DNA of 64,000 bases from an uncultured Roseibium sp. (GCF_947496995.1 NZ_CANMFD010000005.1:425970-489969); one strand, 5' to 3'; shown: positions 1 to 8,790, counted from the first letter of the stretch. A program made the numbers and translations. Notes: generated from the letters alone by a model not told the origin.

Positions 1-267
1 CGGGTTTTCCGACAGGAATCCATAGCCCGGATGAACGGCCTGCGCACCGCTCCGCCGGCAGGCATCGATGATCCGATCGCTCTTGAGGTAGCTTTCTGCG
101 GCCGGTGCCGGGCCGATGCGGTAGGCCTCGTCGGCCATGGCGACATGCTTTGCTCCGGCGTCGGCGTCGGAATAGACGGCCACCGTGCCGATGCCAAGTT
201 TTTTCGCGGTCGCCATGACCCGGCAGGCGATTTCGCCGCGATTGGCAATGAGGATCTTGTTGAACAT
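1..267 (-). CDS. mccA: Methylcrotonyl-CoA carboxylase alpha subunit (biotin carboxylase), partial
   Basis: Only the first 89 codons lie inside the window. The translation opens [17 protein letters not shown], the conserved start of biotin carboxylase subunits, and near the edge reads [12 protein letters not shown], the signature of the biotin carboxylase N-terminal domain. The start ATG (complement of 265-267) has a strong GGGAGGG ribosome site about nine bases upstream. It follows mccB and a hydrolase gene on the same strand, 76 bases after the hydrolase stop. This context makes the methylcrotonyl-CoA carboxylase alpha subunit (biotin carboxylation for leucine breakdown) the best call over the propionyl- or acetyl-CoA enzymes. 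The ATP-grasp and biotinyl-lysine parts lie outside the window, so subunit identity rests on the neighbour. Confidence 0.85.
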   Translation of the reverse strand, partial: MFNKILIANRGEIACRVMATAKKLGIGTVAVYSDADAGAKHVAMADEAYRIGPAPAAESYLKSDRIIDACRRSGAQAVHPGYGFLSENP

Positions 268-343
268 CAGTTGTCCGCCCTCCCGAGCGCATCGGCTTTG
301 AAACTGGTGATGTCACCGCAACGGGTTCTTGTCAGGATCATTC

Positions 344-1180
344 TCACATTCCCTTCCGGCCGGCCGTCTTCAGGAAGGCCTGAACATGGAAGGCGATCGC
401 TTCGGGCGCATCTTCCTGCATGAGGTGGCCTGCGCCGGAAACCGGAATGAATTCGGCTCCGGGGATCATGGCGTGCAATTCGCGTCCACGCTCGATCGGG
501 ATCCATTCATCGTCTTCTCCCCAAAGGATCTGCACCGGGCAACGGATCTCGGAATAGAGATCCTGAACCTCGTCCGTATAGCGCTGGTCCATTTGCGCGA
601 TCTGCCGGTAGAACGCAGCCTGTTTCTCCACGCCGATCCATTGCTCCGCGTAAGGGGTCAGCGTCTCCCGGCTCGCCTTGCGCTTCATGGCCGACTGAAG
701 ATAAGCGGGCAGGATGGCCTCGTGCATGTAACCCGGCATTCCTGCAAAGGCGGCTTCGTGATGTTTCACATGCTGCACCAGCGGCGAGCCCCAGGGCCGG
801 ACAGCGACAGGATCGATCAGTGTCAGGCTGTTGTAGTCAATGCCATCGATCAGATGGGCACGCAGCGCAGTTGCCCCTCCGAAATCGTGAGCGACAATGT
901 CCGGTTCCGCCAGGTTCCAGTGGTCGACCAGGGCGGCGAACAACCGGTTCTGAACGCCGAGGGAGACGTCGCCGACCGGCCTGTCCGAGTTGCCGTAACC
1001 GAGCATGTCGAAAAAGTAGACCTTGCGTTCGGTGGCCAGCAAGGGTGCCAGCCGCGCCCACTCGTAAGACCAGAAGGGGGTGCCGTGCATGAGCACAACG
1101 GGTGCTCCCTCGCCGAGACTGCCCCAGCGGATCGTGTGACCCTGGAAATCGAACGTTTCGGGTGTCTGCCAGTCTGTCAT
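344..1180 (-). CDS. Alpha/beta hydrolase with Asp nucleophile (haloalkane dehalogenase/epoxide hydrolase-like)
   Basis: A 278-residue alpha/beta-fold hydrolase. The oxyanion-hole motif HGTPFWS is at residues 32-38. The nucleophile elbow reads HDFGG with Asp99 where esterases carry Ser. A likely acid lies in GEDDEW (223-224) and the catalytic His in GAGHL (His252). In this superfamily an Asp nucleophile is typical of haloalkane dehalogenases, fluoroacetate dehalogenases and epoxide hydrolases, so the enzyme probably forms an ester intermediate rather than acting as a thioesterase or lipase. The gene sits 6 bases after mccB and before mccA, so it is co-transcribed with the carboxylase. The substrate is unknown; a role in clearing a side product of leucine or terpenoid degradation is only a guess. 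Confidence 0.85.
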   Translation of the reverse strand: MTDWQTPETFDFQGHTIRWGSLGEGAPVVLMHGTPFWSYEWARLAPLLATERKVYFFDMLGYGNSDRPVGDVSLGVQNRLFAALVDHWNLAEPDIVAHDFGGATALRAHLIDGIDYNSLTLIDPVAVRPWGSPLVQHVKHHEAAFAGMPGYMHEAILPAYLQSAMKRKASRETLTPYAEQWIGVEKQAAFYRQIAQMDQRYTDEVQDLYSEIRCPVQILWGEDDEWIPIERGRELHAMIPGAEFIPVSGAGHLMQEDAPEAIAFHVQAFLKTAGRKGM

Positions 1181-1186
1181 CCGTTT

Positions 1187-2794
1187 TTACATCCTGAACA
1201 GGCCGAAGCGCGTCTCTTCTATGGGCGCGTTCAGCGCCGCTGACAGGGACAGGCCGAGGATGTCGCGGGTCTTGCGCGGGTCGACGATGCCGTCGTCCCA
1301 CAGGCGCGCGGTGGCATAGAGCGGGTGGCCCTGTTCCTCGAACTGGTCGATGATCGGCTGCTTGAACGCCTGTTCCTCTTCCGTCGCCCAGGTGCCGCCC
1401 TTGCGCTCTATGCCGTCGCGGCGGACGGTGGCCAGCACGCCGGCGGCCTGTTCGCCGCCCATGACGGAGATCCGCGAGTTCGGCCAGGTCCACAGGAAGC
1501 GCGGGCCGTAGGCGCGGCCGCACATGCCGTAGTTTCCGGCGCCGAAGGAACCGCCGACGAGCATGGTGATTTTCGGCACGGAGGTGGTGGCGACGGCCGT
1601 GACCAGCTTGGCGCCGTCCTTGGCGATGCCGCCGCTTTCATATTTGCGGCCGACCATGAAGCCGGTGATGTTCTGCAGGAACACCAGCGGCACCTTGCGC
1701 TGAGAGCAGAGTTCGACGAAATGCGCACCCTTGACCGCGCTTTCGGAGAACAGGACACCGTTGTTGGCGACGATGCCGACGGGCATGCCGTGAATATGGG
1801 CAAAGCCGCAGACCAGCGTCGTTCCGTAGCGCGCCTTGAATTCGTCGAAGCGGGATCCGTCGACAACGCGGGCGATCACCTCGCGGATGTCGTAGGGCGT
1901 CTTGAGATCGGCGGGAACGACGCCAAGGATTTCCTCCGGGTCGTACAGCGGGTCTTCCGGTGTCTGCAGCGCAATCGAGGTGGACTTCACCCTGTTGAGG
2001 CTGGCGATGGAGCGGCGGGCGAGCGCGAGGGCATGGGCATCGTCGCGGGCAAGATGATCGGCAACGCCGGAAAGACGTGTGTGCACATCGCCGCCGCCGA
2101 GGTCTTCCGCCGTGACTTCCTCGCCCGTGGCTGCCTTGACGAGAGGAGGACCGGCTAGAAAGATCGTGCCCTGGTTCTTGACGATGATGGTCTCGTCGGA
2201 CATGGCCGGAACATAGGCGCCGCCCGCCGTGCACGAGCCCATCACCACCGCGATCTGGGCAATGCCTTTTGCCGACATGTTGGCCTGATTGTAGAAAATC
2301 CGTCCGAAGTGGTCCCGGTCGGGAAAGACCTCGTCCTGGTTGGGCAGGTTGGCACCGCCGCTGTCGACCAGATAGATGCAGGGCAGGTTGTTTTCCGCCG
2401 CGATTTCCTGGGCGCGCAGGTGCTTCTTGACCGACATGGGATAGTAGGTGCCACCCTTGACGGTGGCGTCGTTGGCCAGGATCATCACTTCCTGGCCTTC
2501 CACCCGGCCGATGCCGGCGATCATCCCGGCGGCAGGCGCCGCACCGTCATACATTTCATGGGCGGCCAGCATGCCGACCTCCAGGAACGGCGAGCCCGGA
2601 TCAAGCAGACGCGAGACGCGCTCCCGGGGCAGGATCTTGCCGCGGGAAACATGGCGCTGGCGGGAGGTTTCACCGCCGCCGTCGAGTGCGGTCTGGGCTG
2701 CGGCCTTCACCGTTTCCATGGCCGCCTCATGTGCGGCCCTGTTGGCCGCAAACTGGTCGCTTCTCGGCGAAAGGCTCGATTTCAGGATGCTCAT
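1187..2794 (-). CDS. mccB: Methylcrotonyl-CoA carboxylase beta subunit (carboxyltransferase)
   Basis: A 535-residue carboxyltransferase subunit of the biotin-dependent acyl-CoA carboxylases. It transfers CO2 from biotin to 3-methylcrotonyl-CoA, giving 3-methylglutaconyl-CoA in leucine/isovalerate breakdown. Visible hallmarks are the crotonase-fold segments [44 protein letters not shown] and, in the C-terminal half, [20 protein letters not shown]. These match MccB rather than PccB or AccD, and the length is normal for the family. Its ATG overlaps the tetR stop (ATGA at 2791-2794), which implies translational coupling in the order tetR-mccB-hydrolase-mccA. The usual partners isovaleryl-CoA dehydrogenase, enoyl-CoA hydratase and HMG-CoA lyase are not in the window. 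Confidence 0.93.
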   Translation of the reverse strand: MSILKSSLSPRSDQFAANRAAHEAAMETVKAAAQTALDGGGETSRQRHVSRGKILPRERVSRLLDPGSPFLEVGMLAAHEMYDGAAPAAGMIAGIGRVEGQEVMILANDATVKGGTYYPMSVKKHLRAQEIAAENNLPCIYLVDSGGANLPNQDEVFPDRDHFGRIFYNQANMSAKGIAQIAVVMGSCTAGGAYVPAMSDETIIVKNQGTIFLAGPPLVKAATGEEVTAEDLGGGDVHTRLSGVADHLARDDAHALALARRSIASLNRVKSTSIALQTPEDPLYDPEEILGVVPADLKTPYDIREVIARVVDGSRFDEFKARYGTTLVCGFAHIHGMPVGIVANNGVLFSESAVKGAHFVELCSQRKVPLVFLQNITGFMVGRKYESGGIAKDGAKLVTAVATTSVPKITMLVGGSFGAGNYGMCGRAYGPRFLWTWPNSRISVMGGEQAAGVLATVRRDGIERKGGTWATEEEQAFKQPIIDQFEEQGHPLYATARLWDDGIVDPRKTRDILGLSLSAALNAPIEETRFGLFRM

Positions 2795-3453
2795 GCCATC
2801 CGGTCTCCATTTGGGATTTCCGGCGCGACGGCCTTGCGCACCAGGTCAAGATAAAGTTCTTCAATGTCCCGTTCCGACAAGCGGCCGCCTTCGCGATACC
2901 AGGCCGGAATGCCGGTCAGCATGGCAATGATCGCACGGGTCGTGACTTTCGGATCCTCGACCGCGTAGCGGCCGGCGGTTCTGCCGTTTTCCAGAATGTC
3001 TGTCAGCAGGGCTTCGTAGCGGCGGCGCTCGGTTTCGACGATGCGGAAATTCACCGGCTCCAGATTGCGCAGTTCCATATAGGAAATGAACACCTCGTCC
3101 GTGCGCTCCAGGTGATAGCGGATGTGAAAGCGCACGAAGCGTTCAAGCGGATCCATGTCCGGCGAGAGGTCTGACGTTTCCCAGGCCGCCAGAAGATCGG
3201 CCATATGCGACAGCATCAGGTCTTTCAGGATGTCCTGCTTGGTCGGGAAATGATTGTAGAGCGCGCCGGGACGGACACCGACGTCGGCAGCGATCTCGCG
3301 CATCGACACGGCGGCATAGCCGGACGCAGCGAAACGCTTCAGGGCGGCCTTGCGCACCCGTTCCGCAGTTTCCTGACCCTTCGCGCGCGTCTGGGATCCG
3401 GCCTGAGCCGCGGCCGTGGCCCGGTCGTCTGTTTTCGCGGCGCTGCTTGGCAT
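2791..3453 (-). CDS. TetR/AcrR family transcriptional regulator of the mcc operon
   Basis: A 220-residue TetR-type repressor. The N-terminal helix-turn-helix is at about residues 50-70, with [20 protein letters not shown], followed by a ligand-binding helical domain. The start is the ATG at 3451-3453, preceded by GAGGAGGACAGG; a longer frame runs upstream but has no ribosome site. A strongly basic and polar tail (residues 1-30) precedes the DNA-binding domain. It is the first gene of the operon and its stop overlaps the mccB start. The perfect palindrome at 3477-3496 lies just ahead of it, so autoregulation plus control of the carboxylase genes is likely. The inducer is probably an acyl-CoA or branched-chain metabolite, by analogy with LiuR/LiuQ-type regulators. 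Confidence 0.88.
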   Translation of the reverse strand: MPSSAAKTDDRATAAAQAGSQTRAKGQETAERVRKAALKRFAASGYAAVSMREIAADVGVRPGALYNHFPTKQDILKDLMLSHMADLLAAWETSDLSPDMDPLERFVRFHIRYHLERTDEVFISYMELRNLEPVNFRIVETERRRYEALLTDILENGRTAGRYAVEDPKVTTRAIIAMLTGIPAWYREGGRLSERDIEELYLDLVRKAVAPEIPNGDRMA

Positions 3454-3476
3454 CCTGTCCTCCTCAACAGAAAAGT

Positions 3477-3496
3477 AAATGAACGTTCGTTCATTT
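3477..3496. promoter_or_regulatory. Palindromic operator candidate for the TetR regulator
   Basis: A perfect 9-bp inverted repeat, AAATGAACG / CGTTCATTT, with a TT spacer. It lies 24 bases upstream of the tetR start in the divergent tetR/ppk2 region. TGAACG/CGTTCA half-sites are typical of TetR-family operators in proteobacteria. The position would allow repression of the tetR-mcc operon and possibly an effect on ppk2. Confidence 0.7.
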
Positions 3497-3632
3497 GCAA
3501 GAAGGGTTCGATGTAAATTTGTCCCGAATGGATATAATGGCCTGCGAAAATTGGCGAGTGTCAAAAAACTTTCATGGATAAGCTGTTCACAGTCCGAGGG
3601 ACGAAGCCTCCTGTTTTTCAAAGGAATGATTG

Positions 3633-4541
3633 ATGAGCGACGATAGCGCGAAGACCTGGGTCGAGGCCGAATGGGCGGACAGCCTCGATGAAGAACTGGA
3701 AATGGAAATCGATGACAATCTGATCGCCAAGGATCTGGCCTTCATTTCCGACAAGAGGCACAAGTCGCCGCTCGACCGGAACACCTATTTCTACGAGTTG
3801 CTGCGCCTGCAGTCCGAGCTGGTGAAGCTTCAGGACTGGGTGCAGCACACGGGAGAAAAGATTGTCGTCATTTTCGAAGGTCGGGACGCGGCCGGAAAGG
3901 GCGGCGTGATCAAGCGCATCACCCAGCGCCTCAATCCGCGCGTCGCCCGGGTCGTCGCCCTGCCGGCGCCGTCGGAACGCGAGAAGGGCCAGTGGTACTT
4001 CCAGCGCTATGTGCCGCATCTTCCGGCTGCGGGTGAAATCGTGCTCTTCGACCGTTCCTGGTACAACCGATCCGGGGTCGAACGGGTCATGGGCTTTGCT
4101 TCGGAAGATCAGGTCGAGCAGTTCTTCAACGACGTTCCCGAATTTGAACGCATGCTCGTGCGTTCCGGTATCAAGCTGGTCAAATACTGGTTTTCCATAA
4201 CGGACGAAGAGCAGCAGCTGCGCTTTCTGATGCGCATCCACGATCCGCTGAAACAGTGGAAACTCTCACCGATGGACCTGGAGTCCCGCGTGCGCTGGGA
4301 GGACTATACGAAGGCCAAGGAAGAGACCTTCGAGCGGACGAACATTCCCGAAGCGCCGTGGTTCATCGTCGAAGGCAACGACAAGAAGCAGGCGCGCCTC
4401 AACTGCATCAGTCATCTTCTGTCCATGCTGCCCTACGAGGAAGTGCCGCACGAGGCGATCACCCTGCCGGAACGCCGCTTCAACCCGGATTACGAGCGCA
4501 AGGTCCTGCCGGAGCATCTCTACGTGCCGCAAAAATTCTGA
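3633..4541 (+). CDS. ppk2: Polyphosphate kinase 2 family protein
   Basis: A 302-residue PPK2-type kinase that moves phosphate between polyphosphate and a nucleoside di- or monophosphate. The Walker A motif GRDAAGKGG is at about residues 83-91, the lid/Walker B-like segment LFDRSWYNRSGVERVMGF at about 135-152, and the conserved WKLSPMD segment at about 210. These match the single-domain class I PPK2 enzymes (about 300 residues, NDP-phosphorylating). I chose the ATG at 3633 because AAGGA lies seven bases upstream; an in-frame TTG at 3630 is less likely. It is divergent from tetR and stands alone, with two hairpins downstream. The direction of the reaction and the nucleotide preference cannot be read from sequence. 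Confidence 0.9.
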   Translation: MSDDSAKTWVEAEWADSLDEELEMEIDDNLIAKDLAFISDKRHKSPLDRNTYFYELLRLQSELVKLQDWVQHTGEKIVVIFEGRDAAGKGGVIKRITQRLNPRVARVVALPAPSEREKGQWYFQRYVPHLPAAGEIVLFDRSWYNRSGVERVMGFASEDQVEQFFNDVPEFERMLVRSGIKLVKYWFSITDEEQQLRFLMRIHDPLKQWKLSPMDLESRVRWEDYTKAKEETFERTNIPEAPWFIVEGNDKKQARLNCISHLLSMLPYEEVPHEAITLPERRFNPDYERKVLPEHLYVPQKF

Positions 4542-4553
4542 AGCGGTGCGGAA

Positions 4554-4579
4554 GGAGCCGGAGCGCAAGCTCCGGTTCC
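4554..4579. repeat. Strong hairpin after ppk2
   Basis: GGAGCCGGAGC and GCTCCGGTTCC flank a GCAA tetraloop, giving an 11-bp stem with one G-U pair. No T-run follows, so it may stabilise the ppk2 transcript end rather than terminate by itself. Confidence 0.55.
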
Positions 4580-4626
4580 CTGCAAGAGAAGACAATCCGA
4601 TCTGTATCGATCCGTTCTGCCCGGCC

Positions 4627-4653
4627 CCCGCCCTTGCGGTGGGTCTTTCTTCT
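4627..4653 (+). terminator. Probable rho-independent terminator of ppk2
   Basis: CCCGCC and GGTGGG (one G-U pair) flank a five-base loop and are followed by TCTTTCTTCT. It lies about 85 bases after the ppk2 stop and before the next gene. Confidence 0.55.
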
Positions 4654-4700
4654 GTGCCATTTGAGGAGCGTGCCTCAAAAGAATGTGGGAGAAAGTCACG

Positions 4701-5708
4701 ATGGACAGCACGAAAATCCGGTGGGGAATCGTTTCGACGGCCGCGATCGGGCTTCAGAAGGTCATTCCGGGTATTCAGCGCTCGAAGACGGGAGCCGCTT
4801 GTGCCATTGCCTCCCGGAGCCTCGAAAAGGCGCAGGGCGCAGCGCGTGATCTCGGCATCGAGAAAGCCTATGGATCCTACGAGGATTTGCTGGCCGACCC
4901 GGAAATCGACGCCATCTACAATCCGCTCCCCAATCACCTGCATGTGCCGGTGACGGTGCAGGCCGTCAAGGCGGGCAAGCATGTGCTGTGCGAGAAGCCG
5001 ATTGCCCTGAATGAACGGGAGGCCGCGCAGCTTCTCGATCTGCCGAAGGACCGGCTTGTGGCAGAGAACTTCATGGTGCGCGCGCATCCGCAATGGATCA
5101 GGGCCCGCGAGATCGTCCGCTCCGGCGAGCTGGGCGACCTGAAGGCGATCCAGGCGTTTTTCAGCTATTACAACGACGATCCGGACAATATCCGCAACAT
5201 GGCCGATATCGGCGGTGGCGCGCTTTATGACATCGGCTGCTATACCATGCTGGCCGGCCGGTACTTTTTCGATGGAGAGCCCGAGCGCGTCGTATCGCTG
5301 ATCGACCGGGATCCGAAATTCGGCACAGACCGGATGACCAGCGCATTGCTGGATTTCGGGCAGGGCCGGCATCTGAATTTTGTCGTCTCGACCCAGCTGA
5401 CGCCCTATCAGCGCTTCCAGCTTGTCGGCACCAGGAAACGCCTCGAGATCATGATCCCCGTCAACGCCCCGCAAGGCGAAGCCGTCACAATCCGTATGGA
5501 CGACGGGTCGGAGCTGGGAGACGGCGCCATCCGGTCCGAGACAATCGCGCCCTGTGACCAGTATGCCGAGCTTGCCGATGTTTTCGGCCGGGCGATAAAG
5601 GGTGAAACCCCGTTGCCCCATGGCGCGGCAGACGCCGTTCAGAACATGAAAATCCTGGACGCACTGTTTGCGTCGGCGGACGAGGGCGGCTGGGTCACGG
5701 TTGGCTGA
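4701..5708 (+). CDS. Gfo/Idh/MocA family NAD(P)-dependent oxidoreductase
   Basis: A 335-residue dehydrogenase of the glucose-fructose oxidoreductase/inositol dehydrogenase family. The N-terminal Rossmann segment is RWGIVSTAAIG (residues 7-17), the subfamily version in which the second glycine of GxGxxG is replaced. The hallmark EKP is at 98-100 in LCEKPIALNE, followed by an alpha/beta C-terminal domain. The ATG at 4701 is preceded by GGGAGA with a good spacer; the ATG at 4683 has none. Members oxidise or reduce sugar or polyol hydroxyls, or act as trans-dihydrodiol or xylose dehydrogenases. Nothing nearby specifies a substrate. It is flanked by terminators, so it is probably monocistronic. 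Confidence 0.85.
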   Translation: MDSTKIRWGIVSTAAIGLQKVIPGIQRSKTGAACAIASRSLEKAQGAARDLGIEKAYGSYEDLLADPEIDAIYNPLPNHLHVPVTVQAVKAGKHVLCEKPIALNEREAAQLLDLPKDRLVAENFMVRAHPQWIRAREIVRSGELGDLKAIQAFFSYYNDDPDNIRNMADIGGGALYDIGCYTMLAGRYFFDGEPERVVSLIDRDPKFGTDRMTSALLDFGQGRHLNFVVSTQLTPYQRFQLVGTRKRLEIMIPVNAPQGEAVTIRMDDGSELGDGAIRSETIAPCDQYAELADVFGRAIKGETPLPHGAADAVQNMKILDALFASADEGGWVTVG

Positions 5709-5732
5709 TCGTACGGCCAGCTGATTGCATCG

Positions 5733-5754
5733 GCAGGGCACTCACGTGCCCTGC
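5733..5754 (+). terminator. Hairpin after the Gfo/Idh/MocA gene
   Basis: GCAGGGCAC and GTGCCCTGC form a perfect 9-bp stem with a TCAC loop, 24 bases after the stop codon. The tail lacks a T-run, so termination efficiency is uncertain. Confidence 0.5.
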
Positions 5755-6050
5755 TTGCCGGGGAGAGTATGGATTCGTATTGACCGCACTCTCATATGGC
5801 ATTCTCGCAGGTCGTGAGGTGACCTGAGTTTTCTTTAAAGTATATCTTCAGATGTATTGTAATTATTGCCACTATCAATAGATAAATCAGCACAACTTAA
5901 TAGTCATTTATTGTAAAAATTGCTTATTTTTCGTAGAATATGAAGTTCTTGAAGTATAATTTAGCCTGAGATTTACTTTTTATTATTTCTGTCGTTCCAC
6001 GTTGACATCGATCACATCGGGCCAGCGAACAGGAGCCTGCAGGAAAGACG
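5755..6050. other. AT-rich intergenic region upstream of the histidine kinase
   Basis: From about 5830 to 6000 the sequence is strikingly AT-rich compared with the rest of the window and holds no credible open frame. A perfect TATAAT lies at 5955-5960, without a convincing -35 box. The kinase ribosome site AGGAAAG lies just before 6051. It most likely holds the promoter of the two-component system, and may be a site for a nucleoid-associated or xenogeneic-silencing protein. Confidence 0.5.
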
Positions 6051-7619
6051 ATGCATTTCATTCGCAGAGATTTTGATCCGGCGGAGCTGCTCGAATGCCT
6101 GGTCTCAACAGCTCATCACGGCATTTCCTTCATTGATCGCGATCTCAACCTCGTGATGATCAACGAGACTGCGTTGAAGCTGCTTGAATTGCCAGCGGAC
6201 ATTCTGGACGATGACCCTAGGCTTGAAAACGTGTTCCGCTACAATGCCGAACGCGGCGACTACGGGCCGGGAGATCCCGAAGTTCTCGTAAAGGAGCGCC
6301 TGGACCTCGCCGGATTGTTTTTGCCGCATGACTTCGTCCGCACCCGGCCGGACGGCAGGATACTGCGTATTCAGGGCACTCCTGTCCAGAGCGGGGGCAT
6401 CATCACGACCTATACCGATGTCACGACCGAACACGAGCAGGAAAAGGCCCTGAGAGAAGCGCGGGACCGACTGGAAGACACGCTGGACGAGCGGTCCCGT
6501 GAACTGGGCGCCAATCGCGACCTGCTTCTCAGTTCGATAAACGCCATCAAGGACGGCTTTGCCGTGACCGATGCGGAAGGCAGGGTGGTTCTTGCCAACA
6601 ACAAGATGTTTGAAATCTATCCGCAGCTGCCGGCGTTTCTGGCGCGCAAAGCCCATGTCAGCGAAGTGATTAATTCCATTTTTCCCGACGAACCGGTGAG
6701 GAATCTCGACGAGTTTTCCGACCGCCAGAGCATGTGGACGGAACGGCAGTTTCCCGATGGGCGCTGGTACAGGATCACGCGGACCAGAACGGACGACGGC
6801 GGAATGCTGGCTGTCTATTCCGATATCTCCTCCTACAAGGAACAGCATGCCGTCCTGCAGAGCCATACGGATGAGCTGGTCCGGCATCTGAGAAAAGAAA
6901 AAGAACTGAACGAGATGCAACGCGAGTTCGTCTCGATGGCCTCCCACGAATTCAGGACTCCGCTGGCGATCATCGACAGCAATGCTCAGCGGATATTGCG
7001 AAAAGCGGACAAGTTGAAGCCTGAAGCGCTCGTTCAGCGGCTCGGGAACATCCGGGATTCGGTTGAGCGAATGCAGTATCTCATCGAGCGTTTTCTGAAT
7101 TTCTCTCAGTCCGAGTCCGTCGGGATGGAGATCAACCGGGATTCCATTTCGTTGCGCCACCTCACCCTTGCCGTGTGCGAGCGACAGAAAGGCATCGCAA
7201 GGGACTACAAGTTCGTGGTCGACGTGGACAATCTTCCCGAATTCATGGATCTGGACAGAAAACTGATCGAGCAGGGCATTTCGAACCTTTTGTCGAATGC
7301 CGTCAAATATTCACCCGAGCAATCGACGATCACCGTGATCGGCTCGGAAATGGACGGCAAGGCAGTTATCTCCGTGCGGGACGAAGGGGTGGGCGTTCCC
7401 CAGGAAGAAATTTCCAAGATCTTCAACCGGTATTTTCGGGCGTCGACTTCCAGCGGTATTGCCGGCACGGGCATCGGCCTCAACCTGACAAAAATGATCG
7501 TGCAGAAACACGGCGGGAATATCCACGTTGAAAGCGAGGTCGGAAAGGGAACGATCGTCACCATCTCCCTGCCGGTGGTGAGCCGTCAGGCTAAAGTTGC
7601 GCAGGCGAGAGCAAGCTAG
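6051..7619 (+). CDS. PAS domain-containing sensor histidine kinase (soluble)
   Basis: A 522-residue histidine kinase without transmembrane segments. Two PAS-type sensor regions are seen (about 10-125 and about 155-265, the first of the PAS_7 kind with ISFIDRDLNLVMIN). They are joined by a charged coiled coil (about 125-160). The dimerisation/phosphoacceptor helix has FVSMASHEFRTPL with His299, and the HATPase domain has NLLSNAVKYS (Asn416), DEGVG (444-448) and GTGIGL (472-477). All catalytic boxes are intact. The ATG at 6051 has AGGAAAG seven bases upstream. The response regulator 257 bases downstream is the obvious partner. A cytoplasmic signal such as a small molecule, redox state or light is likely, but no cofactor-binding Cys/His motif stands out. 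Confidence 0.92.
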   Translation: MHFIRRDFDPAELLECLVSTAHHGISFIDRDLNLVMINETALKLLELPADILDDDPRLENVFRYNAERGDYGPGDPEVLVKERLDLAGLFLPHDFVRTRPDGRILRIQGTPVQSGGIITTYTDVTTEHEQEKALREARDRLEDTLDERSRELGANRDLLLSSINAIKDGFAVTDAEGRVVLANNKMFEIYPQLPAFLARKAHVSEVINSIFPDEPVRNLDEFSDRQSMWTERQFPDGRWYRITRTRTDDGGMLAVYSDISSYKEQHAVLQSHTDELVRHLRKEKELNEMQREFVSMASHEFRTPLAIIDSNAQRILRKADKLKPEALVQRLGNIRDSVERMQYLIERFLNFSQSESVGMEINRDSISLRHLTLAVCERQKGIARDYKFVVDVDNLPEFMDLDRKLIEQGISNLLSNAVKYSPEQSTITVIGSEMDGKAVISVRDEGVGVPQEEISKIFNRYFRASTSSGIAGTGIGLNLTKMIVQKHGGNIHVESEVGKGTIVTISLPVVSRQAKVAQARAS

Positions 7620-7876
7620 ATGTGGACCAAAGTCATGCATTCAGGCCTTTCGGAAACAGATTGGATCCAGGGCGTGAAAGCGCGGGAGGGCTGGTGCCCC
7701 GGACACGCGCGGGACCTCCGGAGATGGGCTGATTTTGCCCGCGGGAGGCGTGTGTTTCCCGAAAGCGCTCCAGGCGATGCCTCTTTTCGGCGGAACCATT
7801 TGAAAGCGGAAGAGTTTATCGCCTTTGAGGCGAGTCAGGACTGCTCTTCCTCACTGACGAAAACAAAACCTGATTT

Positions 7877-8710
7877 ATGAACGGAACCAGCATGTCAAAA
7901 GTTGCCAGGATTTTGTGCGTCGAAGACGAGGACATGCTCCTTCACGATCTCAAGGAGGAGCTTGAAGACGAAAACTATGAGGTGCTGACGGCGAAGAACG
8001 GTCAGGTCGCCCTGGAGGTCCTGGAAAACGAGAAGCCGGACCTGATCATCAGTGACATGATGATGCCGAAACTGGACGGCCCCGGGTTGTTGAAGCATAT
8101 CAGAGCCAACCGGCCAAGCCTTAACGATGTCCCTGTCATCTTTCTCACCGCCAAGGCAACACGCGACGATCTTATCGACGGCAAGCGGCTGGGTGTGGAC
8201 GACTATCTGACCAAGCCCGTGGACTATGATCTCCTTCTGGCGACCGTGGAGGCGAATCTCGGTCAGGTGCTGCGTATCAGGAAGCAGAACCAGACCAAGC
8301 TTCGACGCATCTACAATGCCATCCAGAAGCAGAGAGCGACCTCTGAGGAATTGCGTGTCAGTTTCATCGCCCAGAACCCGACTTCCGTCCAACCGATCCT
8401 AAAGGCGCTCAATGAGCTCGGCTGCGCCGTCTCGGTGATTTCAGAAGATCAGCTGGTGAAACGCAGCTTTTCACTCAACACGACGGATATTCTGTTCATC
8501 GTCTACAGCAAGGTCGTTCACTATTATCTCAAGTATGTCACCGATGATATCGGCAAGAACTGGGAGGGCATTTCGGTCCTGCTGGCGCCCCCCAAGCTTT
8601 CGGAAGAACAGCGCGCCTGCATCAAGGATGCGGGCATAAGCGACACCATCGAGTATCCCTACCCGCCGATCGAGGTGTTCAAGTTGCTCATGCGCCGGAT
8701 GAAGACCTGA
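7877..8710 (+). CDS. Response regulator with a C-terminal pseudo-receiver-like domain
   Basis: A 277-residue regulator. The first 125 residues are a canonical receiver: the acidic pair in CVEDED, the phosphoacceptor Asp60 in DLIISDMMMPKLDG, the Thr of FLTAKA and the Lys of LTKPVDY. A helical linker (about 128-158) follows. The last 120 residues have no DNA-binding or enzymatic motif. They do alternate predicted strands and helices (RVSFIAQN, QPILKALNELG, AVSVIS, DILFIVYS, ISVLLAPP, EVFKLLMRR) in the order of a second receiver fold, with no Asp after the third strand and no conserved Lys. The gene follows the histidine kinase; the 257-base gap between them has only a weak open frame. The ATG at 7877 is used, but an ATG at 7892 is also possible. 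Confidence 0.88.
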   Translation: MNGTSMSKVARILCVEDEDMLLHDLKEELEDENYEVLTAKNGQVALEVLENEKPDLIISDMMMPKLDGPGLLKHIRANRPSLNDVPVIFLTAKATRDDLIDGKRLGVDDYLTKPVDYDLLLATVEANLGQVLRIRKQNQTKLRRIYNAIQKQRATSEELRVSFIAQNPTSVQPILKALNELGCAVSVISEDQLVKRSFSLNTTDILFIVYSKVVHYYLKYVTDDIGKNWEGISVLLAPPKLSEEQRACIKDAGISDTIEYPYPPIEVFKLLMRRMKT

Positions 8711-8756
8711 CAGGTCGTCCGGCTGCAGAAACGCGCGGTTGCGACCTGATCCGGGC

Positions 8757-8790
8757 AATAAAAAACCCCGCCGGAGCGGGGTTTGAAATT
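8757..8790. terminator. Bidirectional terminator between the response regulator and infC
   Basis: AAACCCCGC and GCGGGGTTT flank a CGGA loop (8763-8784). A T-run follows on the minus strand (run of A at 8758-8765 on the plus strand) and a weaker TTTGAAATTTT on the plus strand. It sits between two convergent genes and should end both transcripts. Confidence 0.88.

Noticed and set aside
329..1243. A long plus-strand frame opposite the hydrolase and other long frames opposite mccB, secA, ptsP and clpB
   Set aside because: These are mirror frames created by high GC at third codon positions; the minus or plus partner has clear conserved motifs in each case.
7620..7880. An 86-codon plus-strand frame between the histidine kinase and response regulator genes
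   Set aside because: It starts right at the kinase stop without a ribosome site, has no recognisable domain and overlaps the regulator start; more likely a transcribed spacer.
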